Shown piece after piece: positions 45,917 through 57,289 of a stretch of DNA of 64,000 nt (its first letter is position 1; each line of letters opens with the position of its first letter). Position numbers and translations under genes: made by a program. The notes under the pieces were generated by a model. The model was not told the DNA's origin, ran no database searches, and saw only the letters and a list, made by a program, of their open reading frames with translations. The stretch is taken from contig OU452214.1 of assembly GCA_911728435.2 (NCBI GenBank), forward strand, positions 9,488,105 to 9,552,104. Direction: 5' to 3'. Origin of the DNA: Apoderus coryli. Lineage: Eukaryota > Arthropoda > Insecta > Coleoptera > Attelabidae.

Positions 45917-46188
45917 ATGGAACAAGTGGATATTAAACGAGAACCAGATATTGGTTGTTTGAGTTTCAATGACACGGCTCTTATAAAAACAGAAACACCC
46001 AGTGAAGAAATTAATTATGATGCCGACGAGCAAAAAATTAAAATTGATGAGGAAAATGTTGATTACGATTGCTCCCTACAAATTAAAGCTGAAGAATTAA
46101 ATGTTAAAGATGAAGAAGAAGATGTTGATGAATTACATAATAATATGAGCATTGGTAAAGATTCAGAGGATACTGATTATAGTATAAG
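45917..46188 (+). CDS. C2H2 zinc-finger gene copy D, exon 1
   Basis: Nearly identical to copy C exon 1. The frame is open from 45806, but without an ATG before 45917 (MEQVDIKREPD). Motifs IKRE, IKTE, IKID, IKAE and VKDE are kept. The donor at 46189 joins the acceptor ending at 49269 in frame, to read SISTVMSKK. The predicted protein is 530 residues. Confidence 0.72.
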
Positions 46189-49100
46189 GTAAGTAATAGT
46201 TGTATTATATACTTAATATTATTGAGGATGTAAACTCACCATTTCGGGGCATTTTTTTTTATATCATACATATTACTTAATTATTAATAAAAACATTATG
46301 CATATCGTCGGTCGGTGAAACCAGAAAAGTGTATATAACTGCAACTTAGCAAATTTTACAGCGATCATTAAAACGTTGCAATCGCAAAAGTAATGGCCGG
46401 ATAATACTGAAGTTTTCAGAGTACCTTTATCTTTAATAAGTATACATATTAAGACTTGAATTCAGAGAAAAACAATATGTTTTTTTATTAAGTTTTTTTG
46501 GAGATACACATTTTTCTCATGTAGATGTGACGAGTATTTAGGAGTCATACAGTTTTCTTAGGAAACATCAGTAGGTACTTTAGTGTGTCCAGTATTAGTT
46601 TATTAAATGTAGGGCTTCCTTAAATAAGGATGCCGAACATAAATTTAAAATAAGACTATATTTATTCATACACAACAAAAATCAAAACAAAATTAACCTC
46701 TAAACATAACCACACAAGAAGAAACATAGACTTCATCTGTCATTTCATATTTCTGACGTATCTCCTTCAATGTCAACGTCAACTGTCTTGTCAACACTGG
46801 GATCGTAGACACACTACACATAATGAGAAACTAAAATGTCTACATAAGTTATATTGGTTACCTGTAATGCCACCTGACCAAAAAGTAATTAAGTTCTGAT
46901 TATTGAAACATAAGTTATCAATATTAAGTGAAATTTCGTAGCCATAAATTTTATTTCAGGCAGGAAAAATACATTTTTTGGAGAATCTACGAATTCGAAC
47001 AAACGACAAAATATCAATAAAAAATATAAAACGAATAATTATCATCTATATTCATTGTTCTAATTTTGAGTAAGTACCTTTTACCATTTATTTAGGTGGA
47101 GGTAGAATGAATTTCGTCGTAAAATGCATGATAATCGGATTTCGAACTGTTCTTCAGGATCTGTAAATGCTCATACTTTTATTTCTTCATTTTTCTTCTT
47201 TCCTAATAAAGGGCTGGCCAATGATTCATGTCCTTCTTGTCTTGTTTTGGATTTATTGTTGATCGTCTGAAGTTGAATCATTTGTGCCTCAGTTTGTATT
47301 CAATTACTCACGGCATCTGGTGTATATTTTAATTATTTAATGCCATTTCCTGTTGGATCGCCAACTGTTAGACTGCTTCATATTCAACACTTCACCCTGT
47401 ATATGATTTTTCAAAAATCTGATATAATTTTTTCAGAGGGCATAAATAGACAGTTAGACCTGGGTATTTGAATTTTTTGTTACACTCACCTCACATTTCC
47501 AATTAAAGATTCATTTTAGAGCCAAATTGAAAACTGGCAATAATGAAGTATCTTACTGTATAATAATGTTTAGTTATTAAAAAGAAATCTTCAAACTAGA
47601 CAGAAACGACACACACTGTGCTCCAGTATGGTAAATACCATAATTTGAATTGATTTACAGGGCCGGATTTTAAAAGTCTGGCATATCTGGTTCATCCCAA
47701 TAATTCACCCTGTATGTAACTTTTTCCCCCGAACAGACAGAAAACAGATAAAAAATGTTTGAAATAACCTAGTTTTTTTATTTGTTTGAGGAAAACTCAT
47801 GTGTCTAGCCAGAGAAATGTTTATTCATAAATTAAGAAATAAAATAAAAAACAATAACCAAACAATAAAACAGTTTTAACAATGTGGAACAAAGTAAAAA
47901 ACAATTTATCAAACATTACGATTATAAAACACAACAGCTCATTAACGCAGAATTATTCACTGTTAATATTATCAGAAATGACCCATTGCCAATCAGAAGA
48001 TCCATTACACATTTAAACATTCGTCAAGAAAAGTGTATTAAGGCAGATGGATTTAATTTTGAACATCTTTTATAATCGTAATGTTTATTAAATTGTTTTT
48101 TACTTTGTTCCACATTGTTAGAACTGTTTTATTGTTTGGTTATTGTTTTTTATTTTACTTCTTAATTTATGAATAAACATTTCCCTGGCTTGTTCATTTC
48201 ATTCCGATTAAAATAACACTTGAGTTTTCCTCAAACAAATAACAAAACTAGGTTATTACAAACATTATTTATCAGTATTCTGTCTATTACGGGTGGAAAA
48301 AGTTACATACAGGGTGAATTATTGGGATGACCCAGATATGCCAGGTTTTTAAATCCGGCCCTGTAATTCAATTCAAATTATGGTATTTACCATACTGGAG
48401 CACAGTATGTGTCGTTTCTGTCTATTTTGAGATTTATTTTTAATAACTACACATTATTATACAGTAAGATACTTCATTGTTGCCAGTTTTCAATTTGGCT
48501 CTAAAATTAATCTTTAATTGGAAATGTGAGGTGAGTGTAACAAAAAATTCAAATACCCAGGTCTTATATATCTTATATATTATATCAGATTTTTGAAAAA
48601 TCATATACAGGGTGATGTGTTGAATATGAAGCAGCCCCACAAATTTTCTCGAAGACGGACCTGGATTTTCTCAATTCTGAATATGTCAGTTAGTTGCCAG
48701 GCACCAATACACACTTTTATAAAAAAAAATGAGATAAATCGACTTAATCATTGAAAAAATATGACGAAACATTGTTTTGGTCAATATCCATAATTCACCC
48801 TGTATATTAATAATGAAAACAAGGAGACAGCTTTTAATGGTCATTTGATGATCCTCTAATGTGCCTCTACTTATGGTAGAAGTATGTACAGTTCCTCGTG
48901 ACTCACCCTGTATAAACATATGTTTATGCTATGTCATTTTCTTTCTTAACACGCATGAACGGGTCACAAATCTGTGATGAAATTAGATCAAGTTCTAATT
49001 TTCTATCACAATTTTGCTGCATTACACGATCATATCTGATTTGTTATTTTTAGTTAATAAAATTATTAATAAAAATATAACTATCTAGAACTGGCTTTAA

Positions 49101-49269
49101 TATTAAAAAATACATCATTTAATACTATTATTTCCTTTTTGAAAAAAACACTAATTACTGAAGCAAATTTGCAGTGTCGTGGATCCAAATTACAATTACA
49201 ATTTTGTTGACCTTCTCAGTCACCCCTTATCCTACCTATTTAACTTATTCATGTTTATTATTTTTATAG
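46189..49269 (+). other. Intron of copy D with a large fold-back
   Basis: It runs GTAAGT to TTTTTATAG. The first 1.2 kb matches the introns of B and C. At about 47384 a fold-back element begins (to 48615), and ACACTTCACCCTGTATATGA/CTCACCCTGTATAAAC motifs continue to 48915, after which copy B-like sequence returns (AACATATGTTTATGCTATG). No coding exon was seen. Confidence 0.6.
47384..48615. mobile_element. Fold-back element, arms about 545 bp
   Basis: The left arm (about 47384-47931) and right arm (about 48070-48615) are reverse complements with small changes, bounded by CACCCTGTATATGA and TCATATACAGGGTG. The unpaired centre (47932-48069) reads openly as part of a 63-codon frame (RNDPLPIRRSITHLNIR) that I do not recognise. 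No transposase. Size and ends resemble the other ACAGGGTG fold-backs. Confidence 0.7.
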
Positions 49270-50590
49270 TACTGTCATGTCCAAGAAGATGCAGTTATTG
49301 GTGACTGAAAACAATTCCAAAGAGGACAATGAGATACCAATGAAGACAAATGCAAAATTGCATGTTTGTAGCAATTGTAAGAAAGGATTTAAATTCAAAC
49401 AGACTCTTGATGGTCATATTGCCAATTTTCATTCTGATAATAAAACCTTAATGGCCACAATTACGAGTAATATTTATAAATGTCAACGTTGTTCGTATAA
49501 AAATTCATCCAGTACAGCATTTAAAACTCATATGTTAAAACATAAAGATTTTGAGAAACTATATTGTGCACATTGTGCATATTTTACTTATACTAAAGGG
49601 ACATTGAAACGACATTTATTCACTCATAGCAATAATAAACCATATATTTGTGCAATGTGTAGTAAAGGATTTACACGCAAATATTCTCTCGATTGTCATA
49701 TAGGAAGAATTCATTCTGATAATAAAACCTTAATGGCAACAATTAGTAGTAGTAGTTTGAGACACAAACATTTAATAACTGATAGCAATAAACCATATAT
49801 TTGTACAGTGTGTAGTAAAGGATTTACAAGCAAACGGAATCTTGATTGTCATATAGCAAATAATCATTCTGATAATAAAACCCTAATGGCCACAATTACG
49901 TATACTCTTTATGAATGTCAACTTTGTTCGTATAAATCTGTATCCAATCCAAATTTTAAAATCCATATGTTAAAACATAAAGAAGTAACAAAAAATTTTG
50001 AAACACTTTATTGTAAACATTGCTCATATTTTACTTGCATTAAAAGTATTTTCAAAAAACATTTATTAACTCATAGCAAGAAACTATATGTTTGTACAAT
50101 GTGTCGTAAAGGATTTAACTACAAATTGTATCTTGATGGCCATATTGCCAATTATCATTCTGATAATAAAACCTTAATGGCCACAATTACGAATAATCTC
50201 TATGAATGTAAACGTTGTTCGTATAAGGCTCCAACCAATTCAAATTTTGAAGCTCATATGTTAAAACATAAAGAAATATCAAAAGATTTGGAGAAACTTT
50301 ATTGTAAACATTGTTCATATTTTACTTACACTAAAGATAGATTGAACCGACATTTAATAACTCATAGCACTAATAAACCACATGTTTGTACAATGTGTAG
50401 TAAAGGATTTTCAGTGAAACGGAGTCTTGATTGTCATATAGCAAATAATCATTCTGATAATAAAACCTTAATGGCCACTATTACGAATAATCTTTATGAA
50501 TGTCAACGTTGTTCATTTAAATCTTCATCCAGTGCAGCTTTTAAAAAGCATAATGTGTTAAAACATAAAGAAATACCAAAAGTTCTTTGA
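49270..50590 (+). CDS. C2H2 zinc-finger gene copy D, exon 2 (12 fingers)
   Basis: Closest to copy C: same order, same reduced unit 2 (SSSSLRHKHLIT, here with D instead of the His ligand), same 81-codon leader deletion, and the same extra C creating the stop (AAAGTTCTTTGAG). Distinguishing points are LDGHIANFH in the first alpha finger and a one-residue insertion in the last beta finger (FKKHNVLKH, H-x4-H). All other ligands are intact. The GTG before MSKK in the other copies is GTC here, so initiation at that codon can be excluded and exon 1 is needed for an upstream start. Confidence 0.88.
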
Positions 50591-50790
50591 GAAACTATAT
50601 TGTGCACATTGTGCACTAAAGTGAGTTTGGCAAAACATTTAATAACTCATAGCAATAATAGACCATATGTTTGTACAATGTGTAGTAAAAGATTTAACTA
50701 CAAACAGAGTCTTGATTGTCATATAGCAAATAATCATTCTGATAATGAAACCTTAATGGCCACAATTACGCATAATCTTTATGAATGTTA
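50591..50790 (+). pseudogene. Out-of-frame gamma-alpha remnant 3' of copy D
   Basis: After the stop, another frame reads SLAKHLITHSNNRPYVCTMC and NYKQSLDCHIANNH, then LMATITHNLYEC and TAA. This is the best-preserved version of the tail lost in B, C and D. One base removed from the GATCTTTGAG-type sequence would have joined it to the main array, which indicates a longer ancestral protein. Confidence 0.75.
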
Positions 50791-50799
50791 AACTACAAA

Positions 50800-52480
50800 C
50801 AGCGAAATACAAAAAATATACAAGAATTTGATTGTACAAAAAAAATTCATCATAATACAAAATATGAATAACATAACAGCAATATAAGAATATAAAAAAG
50901 AAACGAACAAAAACATTTAACGATCAACGAGTAATAGCTAAAGGGTGGATGTGGATTCAACTATCGATAGCGAAGTTTTTTTTTAATAAAACTCTTATTC
51001 ACTCTAATCTTCAACGAAAACAGGGTCGGATTTCTGAAAATCAAAACAAGTGTAAAATATGCCATGCAGTGCGTAAAATAACATATAAAGTGGGCGACAT
51101 TAGTGCCGCCTAGTTGTTGGTTTGCCCAGTAAACATGGATTGTACTGGCGGCAGTTTAAGAATATATATATATATATATCGCGTTAGAACATCTGCTTTG
51201 CGAGCGAAAGGTCGTGGGATTAAGTCCGTGCTGTTATTGATTTCTTTTTAATTATACTTTTTGAATAAACTAACGACTTTATTCAAAAATGCTAAAATAA
51301 AAATTCTTTAATAATTTGTCTGTACCGATGCGCCTATATTAATGAATTCCGCCAGCCGATTGCAGTTAAGTTTTAGCCAATAGATGGCTATGCGGTGATC
51401 ATGAAACGATTACGCATTCATTGTTGTTTAGTTCTGTTTTTTTTTTTTGTATAAATGATTAGTTTAAAGGTGTACCTGTAGCATTTGTCTTATTTTGTTA
51501 TTGTTTGCTTTACCGTATGCGTAATGTGTGGTCCTCAGGCCCTGGATGTTTAATTTCGAATTTTAAAGGAAAAGAACGGAGAACAATATGATCAAGTTCT
51601 TAGAAAATTCAACAATATGGTAAATCGAATTTTTTATTTCAATGATTTTCTTATTAATTTTTTTATGTTTGTTATGTTGATAATGTGAAATGTCTTGTTT
51701 TATTTTCATACAATGTTTTAGTTTTTATGTTTGTTGTTTAAGAATAGCAAAAGAAAAAAAATGTCATTTTATTTTCCTTGTGATTATTTCTTTACTTTTT
51801 TTGTCGCCTAAAAATCGGCGACGAGGTGGGATGTACGCCCTACCTCAAATTTCTGATGCCCAACCTCAAATTCAGTTCTAGCTACGGCTCTGATTTAATT
51901 GTAATTTAAGTTACCAGTTTGTTTTTAGTATTTTACTTATTCTTTACTTATAATAAAAAATATAATTAAAACAAACGCTCGCGTTTTAATATATAACAAT
52001 CAAAATTAACCTCTAAACATAACCACACAAGAAGAAGCATAGACTTCATCTGTCATTTCACATTTCTGACGTATCTCCTTCAATGTCAACGTCAGCTGTC
52101 TTGTCAACACTGGGATCGTAGACATACTACACATAACGAGAGACTAAAATGTCTACAATTATGTACTATGGTTTAAGTTTTAATTAATTTTTGGTTGCTG
52201 CCATAGAATTGTGTTTGGTGTTTCGAAATTTTTGTTTTTGGTATTCAGGGTTTTGTTAATTAAAAGTCTATTTTATCAATATTATGTTTTTGTTAATCCC
52301 TTCCCCGGCAGTGACGCCATCTGGGTACAGCTGAAAATACCCAGACGTGGAAGAAAAGACTCCTCAGAATTCCCTAGAAAATTTTAAGCAAAGCCTTTAA
52401 TAATCCGCAAACAGTTTTAAAGAAAAATATAATATAGAATTAAAAAAATAAATAAACATGTTCTATGATCATATTATATA
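50800..52480. other. Intergenic region with repeat pieces
   Basis: Up to about 50990 this matches the B/C 3' flank. A (TA)n run lies at 51165-51180. At 51183-51230 a tRNA-like stretch (GAACATCTGCTTTGCGAGCG, AAGGTCGTGGGATTAAGTCC) may be a SINE head with a degenerate B box. From 51990 to 52157 there is a copy of the intron segment found in B, C and D (CTTCATCTGTCATTTC ... GAGACTAAAATGTCTAC). No protein gene was supported. Confidence 0.45.
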
Positions 52481-52509
52481 GCGGGTTTAACGAGGCTCTG
52501 GTAGAATTT

Positions 52510-52860
52510 GTATTATCATACCTTAGTGACTATCATCAATATATCGAAGTTAGGAGATTTAACATCACAATTAGGGTTGTTATTCTCCCTTTTCATAAAT
52601 GACATTGGTTCAAATATCTCTAGTAAGAATTAAGGACCAGGGTGGAGCAGTGAGGGATTTGGGTGTGGTTATTGATGAGAAGTTCACTTAAGCTGAGCAT
52701 GTTGGTGAGACAGTCAACGCTGGAATTGGAAAATTGGTATTCATTGTTCGCAATTCGGAGAGCATTCATAAAATAAGTACGCTGAAAACACTTTTTAATA
52801 GTCTTGTTAGGTCTAAACCCGAAGATGGCTGCACTATATGGCACCCTTTATTTCTAAAAT
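52510..52860 (+). pseudogene. LINE reverse-transcriptase fragment
   Basis: Readings QLGLLFSLFINDIGSNI (52565 region), then VRDLGVVIDEKFT-stop-AEHV, KLVFIVRNSESIHKISTL and KTLFNSLVRSKPEDG fit Jockey/CR1-group reverse transcriptase: motif C-side palm, LGV..D..L.F..H, and the LVRS.LEY.S..W segment. Several stops and missing pieces, including the YADD box. Not functional. Confidence 0.65.
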
Positions 52861-53329
52861 GCGAGTCTCAGGTGGAAGGTGTACTAGTCATATTATTTCC
52901 GTGATTAAGGACTCAAATAACATGTTTATCGTTATACGCATGTCTGTAAAAGAATCCAAAAACTGTCCAAAATCAGTAATTGTTCAAGACCAGAGACATG
53001 CAGATGGGAGAATGCACACGAATTGTTTCACCATGCGTCCACCATTTTGAAGCGTATAACCTACTGGAGTAGCAGAGGAATATTAAATCAAAGCAAAATT
53101 AGCGCTTCAAAATGGCAGCCTGCACAGTGAAACCAAAAAATTGGATGCGCACTCGTCAAAGCTCATTCTCCCCTCTCTATGTCTCTACTCAAGACCCAAG
53201 AATCGTTTTTTTACAGTTCTAGTACCGTTCTAAATCAGTTCAACAAAACCCGAACAACTACGCACACTCCTGACAGTTCTATAACAGTTCTTGTACGAAC
53301 ACGAATAAAGCTACTTCTATTTTTTACTA

Positions 53330-53590
53330 TGGCATTGTCTTTATAACATAACCAATGAAGTCTAACAATACAACATAAACAAACAACTAACGCCTTTGAC
53401 TTTGAATGGTCACTTTATATTCAAAAACTAAAGTATTCAAAACTGCACAAAACAGTAAAACATCCAGCTGTGTTTATACATATTACAGCGCAACCAAAAC
53501 ACGAGTCATATGTGGTTCTTCAACATGGCCGTTTCCGCCGCACATTCTATTTACCACAGTCAGCGCAAAGCTACATTCTGTCAGTTTATA
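53330..53590 (+). repeat. Stray upstream region of the finger family
   Basis: This repeats the conserved leader start (TCTTTATAACATAACC, CACTTTATATTCAAA) and then sequence seen at 19100-19290 (CTTCAACATGGCCGTTTCCG). No exon 1 follows, so it is an orphan promoter piece from a lost or incomplete copy. Confidence 0.5.
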
Positions 53591-54009
53591 TTCAAAGATA
53601 TAAATGTATATTTATATCATTGAGATATAAGGAGCCGCTATAGCATTATTTTACATTGTACACAAACGAATGCATTGGGTGGGGCGTAATCGCATACCAA
53701 TATGGCGGATTCTCCAGAGCCCCACTGGCTATTTTTGTTGACTGCAACTACGCACAGCACAGGACACCATTATACTATATTGTTAAATAACCGTGCAAAA
53801 AGACACGAAAAACTTAAGAAAACTTGTAAAATACTCGTAAATAACACCATCATCTTGAAAGCAAGTCAAATGACAGAGGTCGCATACCAATATGGCCTAC
53901 CTGCACCCGCTTTTGATAACGCTATAGCGTCTCCTCTTACCTCAATGATTTATATGTTAAAATAATTACGAACTCTAAAAGCTAGGTTATGTTAGGTTTG
54001 AAAAGTGTT

Positions 54010-55030
54010 CTTGTTTTTCACAATTTTCAACAGTAATAAAACGGTCCGAGAATTTTATTTAACGCGCAACCAGGTCTGCGCAGTTCTCAATTTGTTAGAG
54101 AACTGTCCTAGAACAGATTGCAAAAAAATTATAGAATTACTAGTAATAGACAAGCTCTTGTATCATGAGTAATAGATGTAGTTTATCGTTCGTGGAGCAT
54201 ACGGAATCAGTTCGTTACCGGTTCCGAACCGAATTTGCAGTTCTGACAGAGCAGGAACTGTTGGTTCTGACATGTGCAGTTAATGCTAAGTTAATCAACA
54301 ATTTTTTACTAGTTATGTTTATTTAATGTGTATATATTTAATGTGCTGCAAATCGCTGCTCAACGTCTTTAGTCATTATTTAAATGTTCAAGATATTCTT
54401 CTTCACTAAATTGCGAGACAGTATCTTCAAAATACGGATGATATTTGACTGAACAGTGATTATAGATTAAGTGTTCGTGTTTTCACAATGTTGAACAGTA
54501 ATAAAACAATCCGAGAATTTTATCTAACGCGCAACCAGGTCTGCGCAATTCTCAAATTGTTAGAGAACTGTCCTAGAACAGTTCTAACTCCAAACTCGAA
54601 TAAAGCTGTTATTAGCTTCGTTCCCTGAGGCGATTCTCAACTGGTTCTTTCTACGCTTGCGCAGTTTGTTTTCTGCGTTCGCCGCAAAAAAATTATAGAA
54701 TTACTAGTAATAGACAAGCTCTTGTACCATGAGTAATAGATGCAAACAGTTTGCCGTTCGTGGAGCATACTGAATCAGTTCGTTACCGGTTCCGAACCGA
54801 TTTTGCAGTTCTGACTGAGCAGGAACTTTTGATTCTGACATGCGCAGTCAATGCTAAGTTATCCAACAATTTTTTACTAGTTATGTTTATTTAATGTGCT
54901 GCAAATCGCTGCTCAACGTCTTCAGTCATTATTTAAATGTTCAAGATATTCTTCTTCACTAAATTGCGAGACAGTATCTTCATAATACGGATGATATTTG
55001 ACTGAACTGGACAGTGATTATAGATTGAAC
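54010..55030. repeat. Tandem pair of Harbinger-like relic units
   Basis: Two units of about 470-550 bp in direct order. Each begins with the TCCGAGAATTTTAT block (54043, 54508), continues through the GCTTCG-type module with CAGTTCGTTACCGGTTCCGA, and ends with a reversed EDTVSQFSEEEYLEH-encoding segment (about 54375-54450 and 54905-54985). The combination puts the finger-family upstream modules and the Harbinger-like exon in one element. That is the main reason to think the modules are the ends of that transposon. Confidence 0.5.
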
Positions 55031-55292
55031 ACCTCAACATAAAAATCAAAAATGTAACTCAAATTCCTTCAAATGTTTAACAACAGTTTCACACAACAGT
55101 ACAGACAACGTAAACCTAAAATAATCCAGCATCCTGCTATGCGATTCTATTTTGGTTCATTTTGCGCTGGCAGTGAGTCAAAATTATGAACACGATTCGA
55201 ACCGCGCCTGCGCTTTAAAACCAGTGCTGTGATGTCACTATTCAGTTCGGAATTAGTTCCATAGAAATCTTATATATCTATATACTCTAGAA

Positions 55293-55327
55293 CAGTGGTC
55301 GCCAGCCGAGAAGATTGGCGACCACTG
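55293..55327. mobile_element. 35-bp hAT-type micro-element
   Basis: CAGTGGTCGCCA, 11 bases, then TGGCGACCACTG: perfect 12-bp terminal inverted repeats. The 8-bp CTCTAGAA on each side (55285-55292, 55328-55335) is an exact target duplication, the length typical of hAT elements. CAGTG starts are common in hAT termini. There is almost no interior, so it must have been mobilised in trans or reduced after insertion. Confidence 0.8.
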
Positions 55328-55666
55328 CTCTAGAATGATAATTCCGTTGAAAAGTGTACAACTGCCTCTAATGCGCATGATCACTAGTAGCTTACTTTGC
55401 AACAGGGCCGGCTTTGATCAAATGTAATCTTACTGTTGTATATTTGAATTGAAATTTTACCTTTTGGTAACATTCAAATAAAAAAACGGAAAAAGGAATT
55501 TAAGAAAGTAACACAAAACTACATTAAATCTATAAATACTTTATTGCTCAACAGGTACAATATGTACAAGAATAATAGATCTAAGCAGAATAATTACTTA
55601 TTTATAATAATATAAATATTAATTTTAAATTCTTATAATCAAACTAATTTACCTATTCACAAGAAT

Positions 55667-55920
55667 GTACTACGAGGGTGGTTTGGTCTGTGACTTTTTG
55701 AATTTCCCGCGTAGTAACTTTAGTGTCTCTGAACCGTCAATTTCAATTATTATGAAAAGTGGTTTATCAGTACAAGGGATATTGAACGTTAAGGTCGTCC
55801 AAAGGAAGTTGTTACGCCAGAAATCGTTGATAAAATCCATGGAATGGTATTGGACGATCCAACATTGAAAGTGCATGCATACGTTTAGTATAACCTTTGG
55901 ACGATGGTGTAAGTAAAATA
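55667..55920 (+). pseudogene. Mariner transposase fragment
   Basis: It starts TACTACGAGGGTGG after TA, like a mariner terminus. At about 55795-55880 the plus strand reads GRPKEVVTPEIVDKIHGMV followed by LDDPTLKV. This is the conserved segment between the two helix-turn-helix motifs of mariner transposases (GRP ... T.e.i.kvh.mv..D.rlkv). The DDD catalytic region is missing. A deletion relic. Confidence 0.65.
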
Positions 55921-55952
55921 CGTACAATATAGTTTCTCAAAATTTGTTGGTA

Positions 55953-56241
55953 TTTTAATAAATAAATATACAAGTCCCCGCACTTTAAGTAAATCCTTTA
56001 TTATATTGCGATCTAAAGCGTGCCGCCGATTTTTCGACCTGTAGGGCCAGCACAAAAAAATTATAAAAATACGGGGGGAAGGCCGAAGAAACGGAGAGTA
56101 GCGAACGAGTTAAAACTTGTTTTGCTGTTTTTTTAAATTCCTACTGTGTAGTAAACGAGAGAAGGTCGGGGAAGGGGCTAAATACCAACGACGATACGTC
56201 TGCATATGTTCAAGTGTGGGGACTTGTATATTTATTTATTA
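55953..56241. mobile_element. MITE, 289 bp with 30-bp inverted ends
   Basis: The ends TAATAAATAAATATACAAGT... (55953-55983) and ...ACTTGTATATTTATTTATTA (56211-56241) are near-perfect inverses, both including GTCCCC/GGGGAC. The interior is more GC-rich than the surroundings. No ORF. It abuts the truncated 3' end of zinc-finger copy E (56257) and may have been involved in that truncation. Confidence 0.65.
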
Positions 56242-56256
56242 GACTATGGTATTTGT

Positions 56257-57289
56257 TTATTTTTTAACAACTATATTATTCGTAATTGTGGCCATTAAGG
56301 TTTTATTATCAGAATGATTATTTGCTATATGCCAATCAAGACTCAATTTGCATTTAAATCCTTTACTACACTCTGTACAAACATATGGTTTATCATGGCT
56401 ATGAGTTAATAAATGTTTTTTCAAACTCCCTTTAGTGTAAGTAGAATATGTACAATGTTCACAATAAAGTTTCTCAAAATCATTTGATATGTCTTTATGT
56501 TTTAACATATGACGTTTAAAAGTTGTACTGGATACAGCTTTATATGGACAACGTTGACATTCATAAAAATTGTGCGTAATTGTGGCCATTAAGGTTTTAT
56601 TATCAGTATGATAATTGGCAATATGGCAATCAAGACTGAATTTGAGGTTAAATCCTTTACTACACATTTTACAAGCATATGGTTTATTATTATTGCTATG
56701 AGTTCATAAATGTCGTTTCAATCTCCCTTTAGTGTAAGTACAATATGCACAATGTTCACAATAAAGTTTATTTAAATCTTTTGATATTTCTTTATGTTTT
56801 AACATATGAACTTTAAAATCTGTACTGGATGCACTTTTATACGAACAACTTTGACATTCATAAATAGTATGCGTAATTGTGGCCATTAAGGTTTTATTAT
56901 CAGAATGATAATTGGCAATATGACAATCAAGACTCTGTTTGGATTTAACTGCTTTCTTACACATTGTACAAACATGCAATTTTTCATTTTTATCAGTTAC
57001 TACATGTTTTATCATTTGCCGATTTAAGACTTCCTGAATTCTACTTGCTTTTATTTCCTTCGCGTGTTTATGTTTATGCAATAAATGGGTATTTAAACTA
57101 TCTTCATGAGAAAATGTTTTTTTGCAAATTTTGCACCGAAGTTTCTTACAATTTAACCGTGTATGGGCTTTAAACTTCTCCTTACAATTTGTTTTAAACG
57201 ATGTTGCCTTTGTTTTCATTGATGTCTCGTTGTCTTCTTTGGAACTGTTTCCAGTCACCAATAACTGCATCTGTTTCGACATCACAGTA
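56257..57289 (-). pseudogene. C2H2 zinc-finger gene copy E, exon 2 (broken)
   Basis: The exon starts at 57289 after TTTTTATAG. It keeps the longer N-terminal part seen otherwise only in copy A (CKICKKTFSHEDSLNTHLLH), although the first finger has lost its first cysteine pair. Unit 1 is open to its gamma finger, where Leu TTA has become TGA (56706-56704), removing the last His. Beyond the stop the same frame runs on through alpha, beta, gamma and alpha fingers to NHSDNKTLMATITNN, then ends abruptly at VVKK. Without the stop the joined frame would be 431 codons; as it stands, 282. Probably a pseudogene, or a short protein with about four fingers. Confidence 0.8.

Noticed and set aside
51183..51230. 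tRNA gene
   Set aside because: Only the 3' half looks tRNA-like, the B box is degenerate and no cloverleaf closes. At most a SINE relic.
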